Assembly: GCF_937616625.2 (NCBI RefSeq)
Contig: NC_065575.1
Location: 4,099,501 to 4,163,500 of the forward strand
Origin: Mercurialis annua
Taxonomy: Eukaryota; Streptophyta; Magnoliopsida; Malpighiales; Euphorbiaceae
Reading direction: 5' to 3'
DNA: 64,000 bases
Shown here: piece by piece, positions 1 through 10,625 of the stretch
Numbering within the stretch: the stretch's first letter is position 1
Layout: every line of letters begins with the position of its first letter
Position numbers and translations under genes: made by a program
Notes under the pieces: model-generated
Told to the model about the DNA's origin: nothing
Databases searched by the model: none
What the model saw: only the letters and a program-made list of their open reading frames with translations

Positions 1-749
1 CAGCAATAATTTAAGAGCTAATGCAATAGGCTGAAGCACAAGACTAAAAGGATAAAAACACAATAAATACACAGAAAAGATGAGCAATTTTGACATATTG
101 AATTCGCAAGCTAGACATATAGGCTGGCATGTTAAGCAAATGAGATATGCACATGAACATAAGCTAAAATGTGTGTATCATAAAGAGTAGACCATGTCAT
201 ACCTCGTCATCATTACCTCTTTATCTATCTTGTTGATTGTGCTCGCTGATGTGTAACTTTGCTTAGCTTTGGACATTTGAAACTTCTTCAGCAGCTCTCT
301 ACTGTATTAGCTTGACCTTTAAACCATGGGGTTGATCTTCAAAACCTTCTTCTTCCTTACTATAGCCTTTAGCCACTGGTAGAGTCTTGAATATAAACAG
401 ATTATTGAGATCATGTAGTGTTTGGTTCTCACTAGACCTCTCATTTCTCTATTTCAATGTCAAAGAGTTTAGCTTGAATTGTTCTTCCCTGAAGCTGATT
501 GATTTGACCTTTTAGCCCCTTCATCATTTTCCTTAGCTTACTTCATGTGACTAGCTTGTCTGAAGTGGTAGTGGCTAGTTTCTCTTTAAAGTGATGCCTA
601 TGGTATCTCTGATTATTAGATAGCTCATTGTTGATCTGATCACCTTGATTAGCTTAAAGATCATTGACAAGCTAAGTCTGTTAGCTCGCTGGACACAGGT
701 TTATCTTGCTCAGATTCATCAGCTTGAAGACTTTTAGCTTGATCATTTC

Positions 750-1010
750 CTGTTACTAAATCATCAACAAAATCTCTACTGGGTAGAGAGGGGTTAGTTT
801 CACTAAAAACAATATGAGTAGATTCTTCAACAACACGAAAGACTTTGTTGAAGACTCTATTAGCTTTTCTATGATTTGGATAGCCTAGAAAAATACCTTT
901 AGTATTTCTAGCATCAAATTTAGCAAGCTGATTCTTATTGTTATAGTGAATAAAGCATTTAAACCCGAAGACTTCAAAATAATTAAAGTCGGGACTTTTA
1001 CCTCTCTAGA
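750..1010 (-). pseudogene. Copia integrase C-terminal fragment
   Basis: The minus strand encodes a stretch typical of the Copia pol region just after the integrase catalytic core: a KCFIHYNNK-like segment, then KFDARNTKGIFLGYPNHRKA, then RVFNK and VVEESTHIVF. These match the conserved FLGY...S.A.RVFN....VEES..V.F pattern of plant Copia elements. It is a fragment in broken frames, not a gene. Confidence 0.8.
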
Positions 1011-1115
1011 GCTGATATGAAGTCATTTTCAAAATAGATCTTACCAATGCTTTGCTGTAGGTGTAGCAGGCTGTGCTAATAGCTCTGACAAGATCCAAGT
1101 TGTAAAAAGATAGGC

Positions 1116-1439
1116 TCAGTCTGAGTAGTTAGCTTTGTCTTGTTTATCTTCAGGATGAAGTTGTTTAGCTAGATTGGTGAACTCATTTCTCATCTTGGTC
1201 AGGTATTGGTTGAGTGTGACTTGACAATGTTTCTCACATGCTTCAAAATAATGGATTAGGCTCTCACAATCCAGCCTAGATTTGACAGTATTAGGTTCAA
1301 CTGTTTTTGGTTGAGCTGAGGAGATAGGCTCAGTAACAATACTCTTATCTTCATCAGCTTTAGTATTGATTTCAGGCTCAGAAATGCTATCTTTTCTAGA
1401 GATTTCTTCAACAAGACTTTCCTGGATTCTTTTCATCAA
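1116..1439 (-). CDS. Unrecognised 107-codon ORF inside the Copia remnant
   Basis: This open frame encodes a charged, Glu/Lys-rich protein with a predicted helical C-terminal half (ESLIHYFEACEKHCQVTLNQ, then YLTKMRNEFTNLAKQL). I do not recognise a domain. It lies between the protease and integrase remnants of the Copia element, so it is most likely leftover pol or gag coding sequence in a decayed state rather than a host gene. Confidence 0.3.
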   Translation of the reverse strand: MMKRIQESLVEEISRKDSISEPEINTKADEDKSIVTEPISSAQPKTVEPNTVKSRLDCESLIHYFEACEKHCQVTLNQYLTKMRNEFTNLAKQLHPEDKQDKANYSD

Positions 1440-1669
1440 ACTAAATCTTCATCATAGCATTGATGATTTTATCCATCTCCGAATCATATTGGGCAGCTGT
1501 ATTGGCTTGACCTTTCTTATGGAGATCCCTCTTCTTAAGGCCATAAGCTATCTTCTTAGCAAGCTATTTTCTCTTAAACAACATAGGCTCGGATGAACAG
1601 TTTTTTTAGTCCACTGGTTAAGGATGCATCTTCTATAGGGAGGTTAGTCACAATAGAAGGGCCAATCAT

Positions 1670-1860
1670 ATTAACTTGACTGTTGTCTCCAAAGCCGACT
1701 GTTTCTTTTCAAATAGCTTGAGCTGAGTAAATTTGTATTTGCCACCCGTCACGCGCCTATAGCAAGTGTCGTCCATGAATCAATTAATATGCACCTTCTT
1801 GCTCCTTGGGCCAAACCTACAAGAGTTAGTGAGCTTTTGGTACCCAAGCTATATTGGGTC
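1670..1860 (-). pseudogene. Copia protease / gag-pre-integrase remnant
   Basis: On the minus strand the segment reads stop-FMDDTCYRRVTGGKYKFTQ, then LKLFEKK and, after a frame change, VGFGDNSQVNMIGP. Plant Copia elements have W-Y-L-D-S-G-C-S-R-H-M-T-G-D followed by K..F and V.FGD.....V.G here. The leading Trp is now a stop codon and the aspartic protease DSG triad reads DDT (Asp codons at 1768-1773), so the protease is dead. Confidence 0.7.
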
Positions 1861-2229
1861 CTGGTGAGTTAGCATAAAGGGTCAAGCTAATTCTTTTAGG
1901 AACCCTAATGCAATTAGCTTCAACTACTCTTTTCTCAAAAGCGCAAAGCTTAGCTATGTGACCGCTCACTGTTAGCTTCTCCAGAAGAATCGGTTTCTAA
2001 ATCTTTATCAGCTTGCAAGTTGTTAGCTTCACCCTTTTTAATTGCTATCAATAGAGTTATTCTTTGGAATAGGCGCATCGTCTAAGCTTTCTTCATCAAC
2101 ATGGCAAACTATTTCAGTTCCAGAGCTAATTATCTTATCATCGACCAAGCTAATCCATTAGGCTGAGTTATTTAGTCTTCTCATTGTAACCAGCCAATTT
2201 CTTTCCATTGTTCTCAAAGACTCTTCTGT

Positions 2230-2615
2230 TCATTCACTATGTCAAAGATCGAAAAGCTTAGCTCTGGAGTAGTTTCATCAAGCCGTATCTGCCATAGCTC
2301 GTAGTCTCTCCTTAGCTTACTAATTTTTAACTCTTTAACTTGATCAGCTCATTCAAAGGTAACTTGAAACTTGTCCCATGTTTCTTTAGTAGTGGTGCAT
2401 CCCCATACTTTGTTATACTCATTCGCATCTAAGAAACAAAGGATCATGTTAATAGCTTTGATATTGGGCTGAGCTATTTCTCTAATCAACTTCACAATAA
2501 TCTTCTTCGATTTTAGTTCTTTAGTCTCCATTAGCTTCTCGGATGATAAGTTGGAATGATCTTCCAGCTCCCTACGTCCATAGCTTGAATAGCATTTTTC
2601 ACCCTGCTCTTTCAA
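2230..2615 (-). pseudogene. Copia gag N-terminal (UBN2-type) fragment
   Basis: An 88-codon open frame (2349-2615) and its continuation to about 2230 encode a UBN2-like gag domain. Visible are IKAINMILCFLDANEYNKVW, the WDKFQVTFE block and, further on, VKELKISKLRRDYELWQIR. Gag proteins of Copia elements carry the same AW..L...YE and K...L...YE.F.M series. The reading frame closes well short of the zinc knuckle. Confidence 0.75.
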
Positions 2616-2760
2616 TAATCAGAATTAGCTCCATTAATAAAATAGGATAATTTATAGAGCTATATTCTGGTAGGCCAGTAGTACTAAAAGTAATACTTGA
2701 GCTAAATGCTATCGGATCACTTCAGCAAGCTAACATATTAGCAGTAAGCAAACAGAGCCT

Positions 2761-2772
2761 GCTCTGATACCA
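2761..2772 (-). other. Primer-binding site (initiator tRNA-Met)
   Basis: On the minus strand the 12 bases TGGTATCAGAGC follow the LTR end after a two-base spacer. This is the usual plant LTR-retrotransposon primer-binding site, complementary to the 3' end of initiator tRNA-Met. It fixes the element's direction (right to left) and identifies the adjacent LTR as the 5' copy. Confidence 0.85.
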
Positions 2773-3249
2773 ATTGTTGGGTCCGGCAATAGCTCAAGAG
2801 GGGGGGGGTGAATTGAGACTTTAAAAACTTTTCTGAAATAATACTATACTGAAATACTTATCAAGCTGGTTGATTAGAAACCTTCCAAAAGCTAATCAAA
2901 TATAAGCTAACTAAAGTCTTTTAGAAAACTGTTTTGATAAACACTTTAGTAAGTTAAAAGTCCAAGCTAATATAACTTGTAAAGCATTTCAGAGTAATGG
3001 TATAAAACATTTAAAGTCTTTCAGAAAATCCTTTTGTAAAACAGTAAGCTAGAAAAACAGCAAGCTAATGAAACAGTAAGCTAATAGAGCAGTATTGAAA
3101 GCATAAAGAAAGAACACCAGATTTATAGTGGTTCGGCAACCCTGCCTACATCCACTCCTTAAGGACCTCATCCTTAAGTATTTAACTTGCACTTCAATCT
3201 CTATTACAGGCTAGAGATAAGCCTTGAAAGGATACAGCCCTAGTTCTAC

Positions 3250-3575
3250 CCAGAACCTAATCTGCTTCCCTTCCTACTGGTTTTGATTAGTTCCAGCAAA
3301 CTAATAGGTTCACAGCCTTAGCTTTACCCAAAACCAATCTGCTCCCCAATCACTGGTTTTCATTAGCTCCAGCAAACTAACGGGCTACAGACAGTTTTAC
3401 CCAAAACTAATCTGCTCCCCCGAACCACTGGTTTTCATTAGCTCCAGCAACTACCAGGTCACAGCTTCAGCTTCACCCAAAACTAATCTGCTCCCTGAAC
3501 CACTGGTTTTCATTAGCTCCAGCAACTAACATGTGACAGCCTAATTCTACCCAGAACTAGTCTGCTACCCACAAG
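3250..3575 (-). repeat. Tandem array inside the LTR, about five copies of ~75 bp
   Basis: The motif AATCTGCTCCC recurs at about 3259, 3336, 3409, 3485 and 3558. Each copy is followed by ACTGGTTTTCATTAGCTCC and AGCAACTA-like sequence. The first and last copies are more diverged than the middle ones. Confidence 0.85.
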
Positions 3576-4159
3576 CTATTCTCACAAGGTGCTTGAAACC
3601 TTCTCACAAATACATATAAAATGGTGGTGTTTACTCTCTCATTTAATACATGATAAACCCCTAAAGATAGAGAGAGAAACCGAAAATGAAGCTCCTTTTG
3701 GTGGTGCTTTGATGCTCTCACATTCCACACACAATACAATGAGTGAAGTCTTCCTTTTATAGAGAGAATAGAATATTCTAGAATTAGTGCTGAGTCATCC
3801 TCCTATTTTCTTCAATTCTTATCCTCAAGGCAAGGTGTACAAGGTGACAAAAGGAGGAGCCTATTCTAGGCTGACTCGGCCAATCAGGTTGTGCTCACTT
3901 TTGTTTGCTAGTGCTGGCAGCCTGATTTGTGTAGTACAAGGTACACTGCCAGCCTGTTCTTGTCTGCTGAGCTGGAGATCCTCATGCTAATTCCGAAAAT
4001 GCCCTCTAGGCAATATGCTTGATCTTCAAGATAGAATATTCTAGACTCTTCTAGAATGTGGGCCTTGCAAGCACTCAAATCAATATGGGCCTTCAATATT
4101 TTCTTTGTCCATAACCATATGTGTGCAAGATGACAAATCACTAGCCTGCTGACGAGCTA

Positions 4160-4445
4160 ACAGAGCCGTTGAGCTATTTCTGTCTTATTCTGGCAGAGGT
4201 TGATTTGTCCGTACGAATGGCAGACTGACTAGTCAGGTTGTCTGGTCTGGTATCAGAGACCGTTGAGATAATTTTGTCTTCTTCTAGCAAGGCTGATCTG
4301 TCCGTACGATTGCCAGACTGATATGTAAGTTGTCAGGTCTAGTGTCACAGACCGTTGAGCTAATTTTATCTTCTTCTGGCAAAGGCTGACTTGTGCGTAC
4401 AATTGGTAGGCTGTTGGATTAGGTTGAGAGACCGTTAAGCTAATC
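4160..4445 (-). repeat. Second tandem array inside the LTR, about four copies of ~80-93 bp
   Basis: The phrase GAGACCGTTGAGCTAAT (with small changes) recurs at about 4163, 4256, 4348 and 4427. It is separated each time by a TTCTTCTGGCAAGGCTGA-like block and a TTGTCCGTACGAATGGCAGA-like block. It lies near the outer (transcriptionally upstream) end of the LTR. Confidence 0.8.
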
Positions 4446-4752
4446 CTTTAGCTTACTGATGAATTATGTTTTCCCCCTTTAAGGTCTTTGCTTCTCCTTT
4501 GTTGCACATGGATGATATGTCATTGTGCTCTCCATAGATGGCATATTCATTGATATTCCTCTAAGGATATATTAACCATTTGATTATCGAAATGCCCTTC
4601 TAGGTTTGGCTTAGCCTCCAAACTAGTAACTTTATGAAACTTGTAGAACCTTCATTACCTAATGTATCCTTCACAAACACTTGATAGAAACATTAGTGAA
4701 TATTTTGTTATCATCAAAACATGGGCCTTGGAGCTAGGGCCTTTAGCCAACA

Positions 4753-5425
4753 ATGTATTTTGTTATTTTCTTTGTAATCATTGAGTTACTTTTTGAATGT
4801 CCGTTGAGAGTGTGATTTAATACTGTGTTATCAGCTACGTTACTAAAATTCATCTTGAAATTCTTGTACTATACATGTTTTGTTAATCATTTTCGATCCT
4901 GTACTTGTATGTTTTCTTTTTCAACTAAGTTTTTCTTATCATTGTAATCTGTGAATAAATTCCCTAAATTCAATGGAATTAACTCCCATTGATGGCAAAT
5001 GATGCTTCAAGCTGTGGCTAAAGCCAATTATTAACTACGCTTTCGAGTGAATCCAACGCGCTTTATATTTTGGATCATGCAAGTTCGAATCTCGGTTGAC
5101 CGTCATCAAAAATGTGACGCCCTACTATATACCTGAAGTTTGCTAATATATCTGCACATCTATTTCCTTCATGAAGACATGAACCCGATTCACGTTTTAA
5201 TTTCAAGACAAGCATTTCTTAATATGATGATTTAAATTATAATAGCCGTCAACGTGAATACTATCATTATAAAACGTTTGCACAACAATCAAACTATCAA
5301 CCTCCAAAATATCTTATTTGATCTGTAATTTCCAGGCTAGCTGCAACACATGCCACACTCCCTAGTGCCCGCAATAAATGTACTATATTTGTTGAATTTG
5401 TATTTGATCCGCTAACTAAATGATA
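4753..5425. other. Spacer without recognised gene
   Basis: AT-rich sequence between the Copia LTR and a Stowaway MITE. A short tRNA-B-box-like string (GTTCGAATCTCGG) occurs near 5081 but without a convincing A box. No coding signal seen. Confidence 0.5.
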
Positions 5426-5721
5426 CTCCCTCCGTCCCACTCTAATTGACAAAATAACTAAATTACAATAATCAATACAAACTAATAAATGACATAGAGA
5501 GTTACTTGTATACCCTTCTATTGATAATAGAGCTAATTAATGCTATTAGTATATTAGTCAAATTTTCATTAAATATTCACCATTTTTCCATAAAAGACAT
5601 GACTTTAAATGAGGGTAAAGATGGAAAATTAAAGGAAAAAATTATAGTTATGTTAGTTTTGTCAATTAGAATGGGACACCAAAAACTCCATATTTTGTCA
5701 ATTAGAGTGGGACGGAGGGAG
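5426..5721. mobile_element. Stowaway-type MITE (296 bp)
   Basis: The element begins CTCCCTCCGTCCCACTC and ends with its inverted copy GAGTGGGACGGAGGGAG. TA dinucleotides flank it at 5424-5425 and 5722-5723. CTCCCTCCGTCCC ends and a TA duplication are diagnostic of Stowaway elements of the Tc1/Mariner group. The inverted homology runs further inward (AATTGACAAAAT against ATTTTGTCAATT). An internal second copy of the inner TIR part lies near 5660-5675. The ORF inside is not coding. Confidence 0.92.
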
Positions 5722-7034
5722 TATTATATAAATTCACAAATATAATATTTAATTTTTTATATCGTGTTCGTATTAAGTTAGTTAATAAATAAATTGTGTT
5801 CGTATTAATCTCAATCATGTCATCATAATGACTCGATGCAATACGCAGACCTTCGTGACCACCAATCAAAACTCCATTTGAGAGTCACTATAATCAATGG
5901 TTAAGCTGGACCTGATGTATGCGTACAACGGATCCACATCATAATTTCTCTCCAATAAAGTAATGATGAATGAGTGAGTGGAACAAGTCCCACAGCATGT
6001 GATAGTGACTCAGGTGAAATATCCTACGGCTCATATTTACCAAAATAATGTATAAATCCAAAACTAAAGTGGCACGTGGACCCCGCCCTACGTTTATAAA
6101 TCTGATATGATTAATCCTAGTAACCCTTCAAAATCCTCACTGGCCACTACTTTCATTTCTCATTTATTTAATAACTTTACTATTCAATAAATTTCTATAT
6201 ACATTCATTTATTTTTTTGTTTAATAAATATTTTTTAAATTGCGATTATGTAACTCAATTGCCGTTAAATAATTGACAATTTTATCGTCCACAATGACAA
6301 ACATTTTTTTTCTTTCTTATCCTATGAAAATTAAAGGACTTTTCTTCTACTCCCTAGTACGATGACTCGAATTCAAAATCTTTCAGTTTTAGATGGAGTG
6401 CTTTTATCACTTGAGATAGCACATTTTGTTCCTTTTAAAAAAATTACAATAGATTTCTATATTTTTAAGTTTTAATTTATTCGATCTCTTTTCAAATTTG
6501 ATGATGTGGCATGTTTGCTAATATGTCAAATTATTTACACATTTAATATGATTTTATATGCATTTCACAGTGAATGTAATGTATGTTTATTTTCCGCTAA
6601 AAGAATTTAAAAATCTAAATTAATTTAATTTTTTTGAAAATACAGAAAATTAAAGATGGATTCTGTCCTTAATAATCCTATAAGCTGTTGTTAGTCAAAT
6701 TGACAGAGACCAATAGGAAACAGAAACAAATGGCAAGTTCGTAATTAAACATATAAATCAAGGCTTAATTCCCACCATGCCAGCCGTTTTTCTGTTTCTT
6801 TCCAAAGAATTCTTCAGATTCTTCCGTTTCCTTTCTCTTCTTCCAAATTTTTCTTTCCCTTCCAAACCCTAAGGAAGAAAATTTCAAAATTCTCCAAAAA
6901 AAATTCAAAATCTGTTTGAATTTCAATTCACCCAACAAAACTCAAAATCAAAATCCAATCCGCCAATCAATCAATGCCAGAACCCATTTTTTCTGATTCA
7001 ATTCTTTGTTTGATTTGAAAAACAAAAAAATCAA
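5722..7034 (+). promoter_or_regulatory. Upstream region and 5' leader of the phytolongin gene
   Basis: No gene is seen here. A G-box core CACGTG lies in GGCACGTGGACC near 6070. From about 6780 the plus strand becomes pyrimidine-rich, with runs of TTCTTTCC and TTCCGTTTCC, as is common in plant 5' leaders, and it continues to the start codon at 7035. Exact promoter elements cannot be fixed by eye. Confidence 0.35.
6363..6425 (-). repeat. Possible tRNA-derived SINE head
   Basis: On the minus strand the order ATCTCAAGTGATAAAAGCAC, then TTTTGAATTCGAGTCATC, resembles the A box and B box of a tRNA-derived SINE. No poly(A) tail or target duplication was found, so this is a weak call. Confidence 0.3.
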
Positions 7035-7853
7035 ATGATTTCAAATCCAGATCTAATCCTTTACGCTTGCATTGCAAAAAAATCCACAGTTCTCACCCAA
7101 TTCATCTCTTCAAAAGAATCTGGAATTGAACTCATAGCTCAAAAATGCATAGAAAAAACCCCATCTCACCATTCTTATTTCTCCCACACCGTCCGAAAAA
7201 CCACCTATTCTTTTTTAATTACCGACCCATTTGCTTATTTCGTAATTCTCCATGAAAATCTTGATAAATCCGAGTCTCTATGGTTCCTTAACCGGGTCAA
7301 GATCGCCTTCGAGTTGTTTCTTGAATCGAGTAAAAACAATCATGAGCTTAGCTATCATTGTTTTCAGGACGAGTTTTACCCTGTTTTTCAGGAGATTTTG
7401 TCGATCGATTCTGATTTGGTTGATTCTTTAATGGAAGTACCTAAAGAGATTAGAAACCCGAGTATGGATTCGACAGGTGGAAAAAGATCAGTGGTTAGAC
7501 CGTTGCTTTCGAAACCCGCGAAATTGATCATGAAGAAGAAAAAAAGACCGGTTTTAGGGTGTGGAGGTTGCGTTGGAGATGCGAAATCGGTTGATAATAG
7601 TAAGATAAGTGAGAATGGCGGGAGTGTTTTGGCGAACGAGGAGTTTTCGGTTTCGATGCGGAAAAACGGGGGCGGGTATTATCTCGGGGGCGTCCGGGGC
7701 GGAGTTGGGGGCGGTGAGGGAAATAAGCTGAAGGCGAAGCAGATATGGAGAAAGCATGTTTGGATTGTTTTGATATTGGATTTGGTTATTTGTGTGGTTT
7801 TGTTCGGGATTTGGTTGTGGGTTTGTAGAGGTTTTAAGTGCATTGATGGTTGA
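7035..7853 (+). CDS. PHYL2.1: Phytolongin (longin-domain, SNARE-like membrane protein), PHYL2 type
   Basis: A single open frame of 272 codons. Residues 1 to about 130 form a longin domain: it opens with ISNPDLILYACIAKK, contains CIEKTPSHHSYFSHTV and KTTYSFLITDPFAYFVI, and ends with the helix around FLNRVKIAFELFLES. About residues 150-240 form a basic, Gly-rich linker in place of a SNARE motif. Residues 243-264 (WIVLILDLVICVVLFGIWLW...) are a C-terminal transmembrane anchor with a short tail. Longin domain plus tail anchor without a SNARE helix defines the plant phytolongins, which act in the secretory pathway (known for the family). The intronless structure and the neighbouring genes favour the PHYL2 class; the exact paralogue is inference. 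ATG 7035 is chosen because it begins the longin domain directly. Confidence 0.87.
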   Translation: MISNPDLILYACIAKKSTVLTQFISSKESGIELIAQKCIEKTPSHHSYFSHTVRKTTYSFLITDPFAYFVILHENLDKSESLWFLNRVKIAFELFLESSKNNHELSYHCFQDEFYPVFQEILSIDSDLVDSLMEVPKEIRNPSMDSTGGKRSVVRPLLSKPAKLIMKKKKRPVLGCGGCVGDAKSVDNSKISENGGSVLANEEFSVSMRKNGGGYYLGGVRGGVGGGEGNKLKAKQIWRKHVWIVLILDLVICVVLFGIWLWVCRGFKCIDG

Positions 7854-9595
7854 ATTCGGAAAGTTTCGGGGTTGAATTAAGGTTTTGAAGAAGATGAGGT
7901 GTTAATTGGTTATATTGTCTGATCTGATCAATCTCTTTGTTGTATGGTTGTTTTATTTATCTTTTTTGTATTGCCAGGAATTGTGAATACCTACAAGCTT
8001 ATTGTATACAAATGTGCAGGCTCATAATCTGATATACGATCTTTCAAATTGCAGAATGAGTTAGTTTTTTGGTTATTAAATTTTTATAACCTAGAAGTTC
8101 GAACAAATTTTGATCGAAAAATACCTCAGAATATACAATGTTCCGACTTCGGTATCATTTTTTTTTTCAATCAAAACATTGCTCGGTGTTTGTAACTGTA
8201 AAAAGTTGATAGGTTATGTTCGATATCACCAAAATTTGGAGTTCGTGTTGTAATTGAAAAATTCTTATGGTACAGCTTTTATGCCCTTTGAGTTCATGTG
8301 CTTTTATGGACCTATTTTATTTAAACAAAGGGTCTTTTGGGTTCTTGAATTTTTGATACAAATTCATATAAATTAAAATTCACACATTTTGATAATTTAG
8401 TCTATAAGTTTTAAAAATAAATTTAATTACATTACTTTGTATTTTCAAAGTTTATTAGATAAAAAATAAAAATATATTTAAGGTTATTTTTTATTCGCTC
8501 TTAGAAATAAAAATAGATAAAAAATAATAATTTTAGGAGGTTATGAATTAAATTGTCAAAACAATTCAATTTAAATTTATGGGTTTGTTTTATATTTAAG
8601 ATGTCTTCGGAAAGACGGATAAGAACTGAATCGAAAGTGCCGAAAAGTCGATCAAACCTCAACTTAATGTTTCACGGTTCATCCATACTGATATTTTATT
8701 CTTATTAAGCCATCCCTTTTTCTATTATCAAACGAATATTTTTTTTGGTAATTTTTGCCAAACTTGCACTGGAATGGCCGAGGATCCAATGAAACTTGTA
8801 TTCCAAAATAGTTACAAAGGGGTGCAATTTCACGTGGAAAATGCACAGACATTGGATCTAAGCTATGCTGTTCTCCTTTGTTCGAAATGTCATATATAAG
8901 AAATACATATAAAAAAAAATCAACTTTTCAAGACTTTTAAAAAAAAAAATCATTTATGCCTCTAAAATTTATCTACAGAATCAAGTGAGTTTCTAACATT
9001 CGTAAAGGTTACGTATTAAAAGATGAACAAGCTTCATCTTCGATTTTGATTCATAAATGAAACGTTGAAAGTCTGATTGTTCACTTTTTAAAACGTTTGA
9101 TGCATATTTAAATCTTTTCAAATGTTAAAAGCTGACTTAATCTTCAAGCAAATTTTAAGGGCACAAATGATTCTTTTTTCATTCCTTTATATGGATTTTC
9201 CAAATATTAAGATATTTTCAAGTGATCAACAATTGTTTTCTTTGTGTAATCGCCGCAAAGTGATGGCTACAGTTAGTGTAATCTCATTAATCTTCTTTTT
9301 AGACAAGTCCATTAATTATTTAATCTCCTAGGCTTAGGAGTTAGGACAGGCAGTAGCTTTCTTGGCTGTTCTTTTTATACCTTACAAATGGCAATTAAGT
9401 TTTCTAGTGTTGAAGTAAGAAAAATACTTAGATAGTTTCTATTTACTGCAGAGTCAATAATATTATAATACGTTATTAAAATAATATCAAAAATATAATT
9501 TAATTAATTAAAATTTTCACACATTCAATGATGTATAATATTACTATTAAGTGTTCATATGGATGAGGTGCTAGAAGTGAACATGATATTATTTT
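7854..9595. other. Intergenic spacer with a fragment of a foldback repeat
   Basis: Contains the 3' flank of the phytolongin gene and AT-rich sequence. Around 8945-9040 a stretch (TCATTTATGCCTCTAAAATT, later AACATTCGTAAAGG) resembles the terminal repeat of the element at 59780-63823, suggesting a solo terminal fragment. The 69-codon ORF at 9122-9331 has no recognisable content. Confidence 0.45.
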
Positions 9596-10616
9596 AGTTA
9601 AACCCATCTTGAAATCCTTTTATTATTAATTTCTATTTTTTTATCCTTAATAAATATTTTATATTTATATAGTCCATTAACTATTTATTTTTGTACACCT
9701 GTGATCCTTATATGAATGTAGTTTGAAACGTGTAACCAAACCCGAGTGGCGCCGTAAAATATTTAAGGGTAAAGGCATCCTCAAGTCCTTATACTATTAG
9801 TTTATATTTCATTTGATCCTTAATAAATATTTTATATTTAAATAAACCATTAACTATTTATTTTGTACGTCATTGATCTTTTTATAAACGGAATTTGAAG
9901 CGTGTAACCAAATGTTTATAACACTGTTAAATATTTCATATACTATCATGTGGCATCAATAGAGATGCATAATTTCACTTAATCGGATTTGGATGTTTTT
10001 CCGGCAAAAATATGAGTGATAAAAATGAATTTGGATATTTAGATTAGAGTTAGGACCTAGGTCAAAAAGAATTGGTGGATCGTGTTTGTGTCATGTTGAT
10101 CTATTATGTTTACAATGAGGATTAACACAAACACAACTCATTTAACTAATTGTTTTCAAGGCTAACATGACACATATTTTAAATGGATAACATGACATGA
10201 CACGACCAATACGTTAAGATATACAGACTAGATGTATTAAGAAGTTAATTAAATTAGACAACGTGACTAATATGTTAGACTATGGGTGTAAAAATGGATT
10301 GGTGAATAGTATTCACCTCATGTCATCTACTAAATTTCGTCATAAAAAGACATGTGTACAAAATAAATAGTCAAAGAAATATTTAAATGCAAAATATTTA
10401 TTAAGGACCAAGTAAAATAAAAGCTACTAATACAAAGATTTCAAGGTGAATTTAGCCTAAATATTTAATGACCTCACTCGCATTTGATTACGCACTCCAA
10501 TCTTCATCCATAGAAAGACTAGAGTACAAAATAGATAATTAAAGGATTACTTAAATGTAAATTGTTTGCTAGAAATTAACTGAAATAAGAATTAATGCTT
10601 CAGAATGTATTTAGCC
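9596..10616. mobile_element. Mutator-like foldback element with duplicated terminal repeats (1,021 bp)
   Basis: The left end starts AGTTAAACCCATCTTGAA and the inverted right end reads GGCTAAATACATTCTGAA. A perfect 9-bp duplication, TATTATTTT, lies at 9587-9595 and 10617-10625. Each arm holds two tandem copies of the terminal repeat: left at about 9596-9770 and 9771-9960, right at about 10320-10470 and 10480-10616. They are marked by CCTTAATAAATATTTTA, TATTTATTTTGTAC and their complements. No transposase is encoded. The 9-bp duplication places it with Mutator-like elements. Confidence 0.8.
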
Positions 10617-10625
10617 TATTATTTT

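Larger units (their letters stand above)
1..2774 (-). mobile_element. Decayed internal region of a Sirevirus-like Copia retrotransposon
   Basis: Reading leftwards from the LTR at 2775, this region holds in order a primer-binding site, a gag N-terminal domain, a protease/gag-pre-integrase remnant and an integrase C-terminal remnant, all on the minus strand. That order is the one expected of Ty1/Copia. The spacing is too short: only about 1.3 kb separates gag from the integrase end, so large parts are missing. No reverse transcriptase was recognised before the window edge. Many stops and frame changes make it non-functional. The second LTR, if present, lies left of the window. Positions 1-740 contain no domain I could identify and are probably more of the same element. 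Confidence 0.75.
2775..4752 (-). repeat. 5' LTR of the Sirevirus-like Copia element (1,978 bp)
   Basis: The repeat starts with TGTTGGGTCC and ends with TTAGCCAACA, giving the inverted TGTTGG/CCAACA ends typical of LTRs. The inner edge abuts the primer-binding site. A purine tract (AGAGGGGGGGGGTGAATTG) sits about 30 bp inside the inner end, a feature I associate with plant Sireviruses. Two internal tandem arrays are annotated separately. The five bases after the outer end are ATGTA; whether these form a target duplication cannot be tested without the other LTR. Confidence 0.75.

Noticed and set aside
3787..4141. ORFs of 67-77 codons in the LTR
   Set aside because: They lie within the LTR between tandem arrays and have no recognisable domain.
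5020..5110. tRNA gene or tRNA-derived SINE
   Set aside because: Only a B-box-like string is present. No A box at the right distance and no cloverleaf could be drawn.
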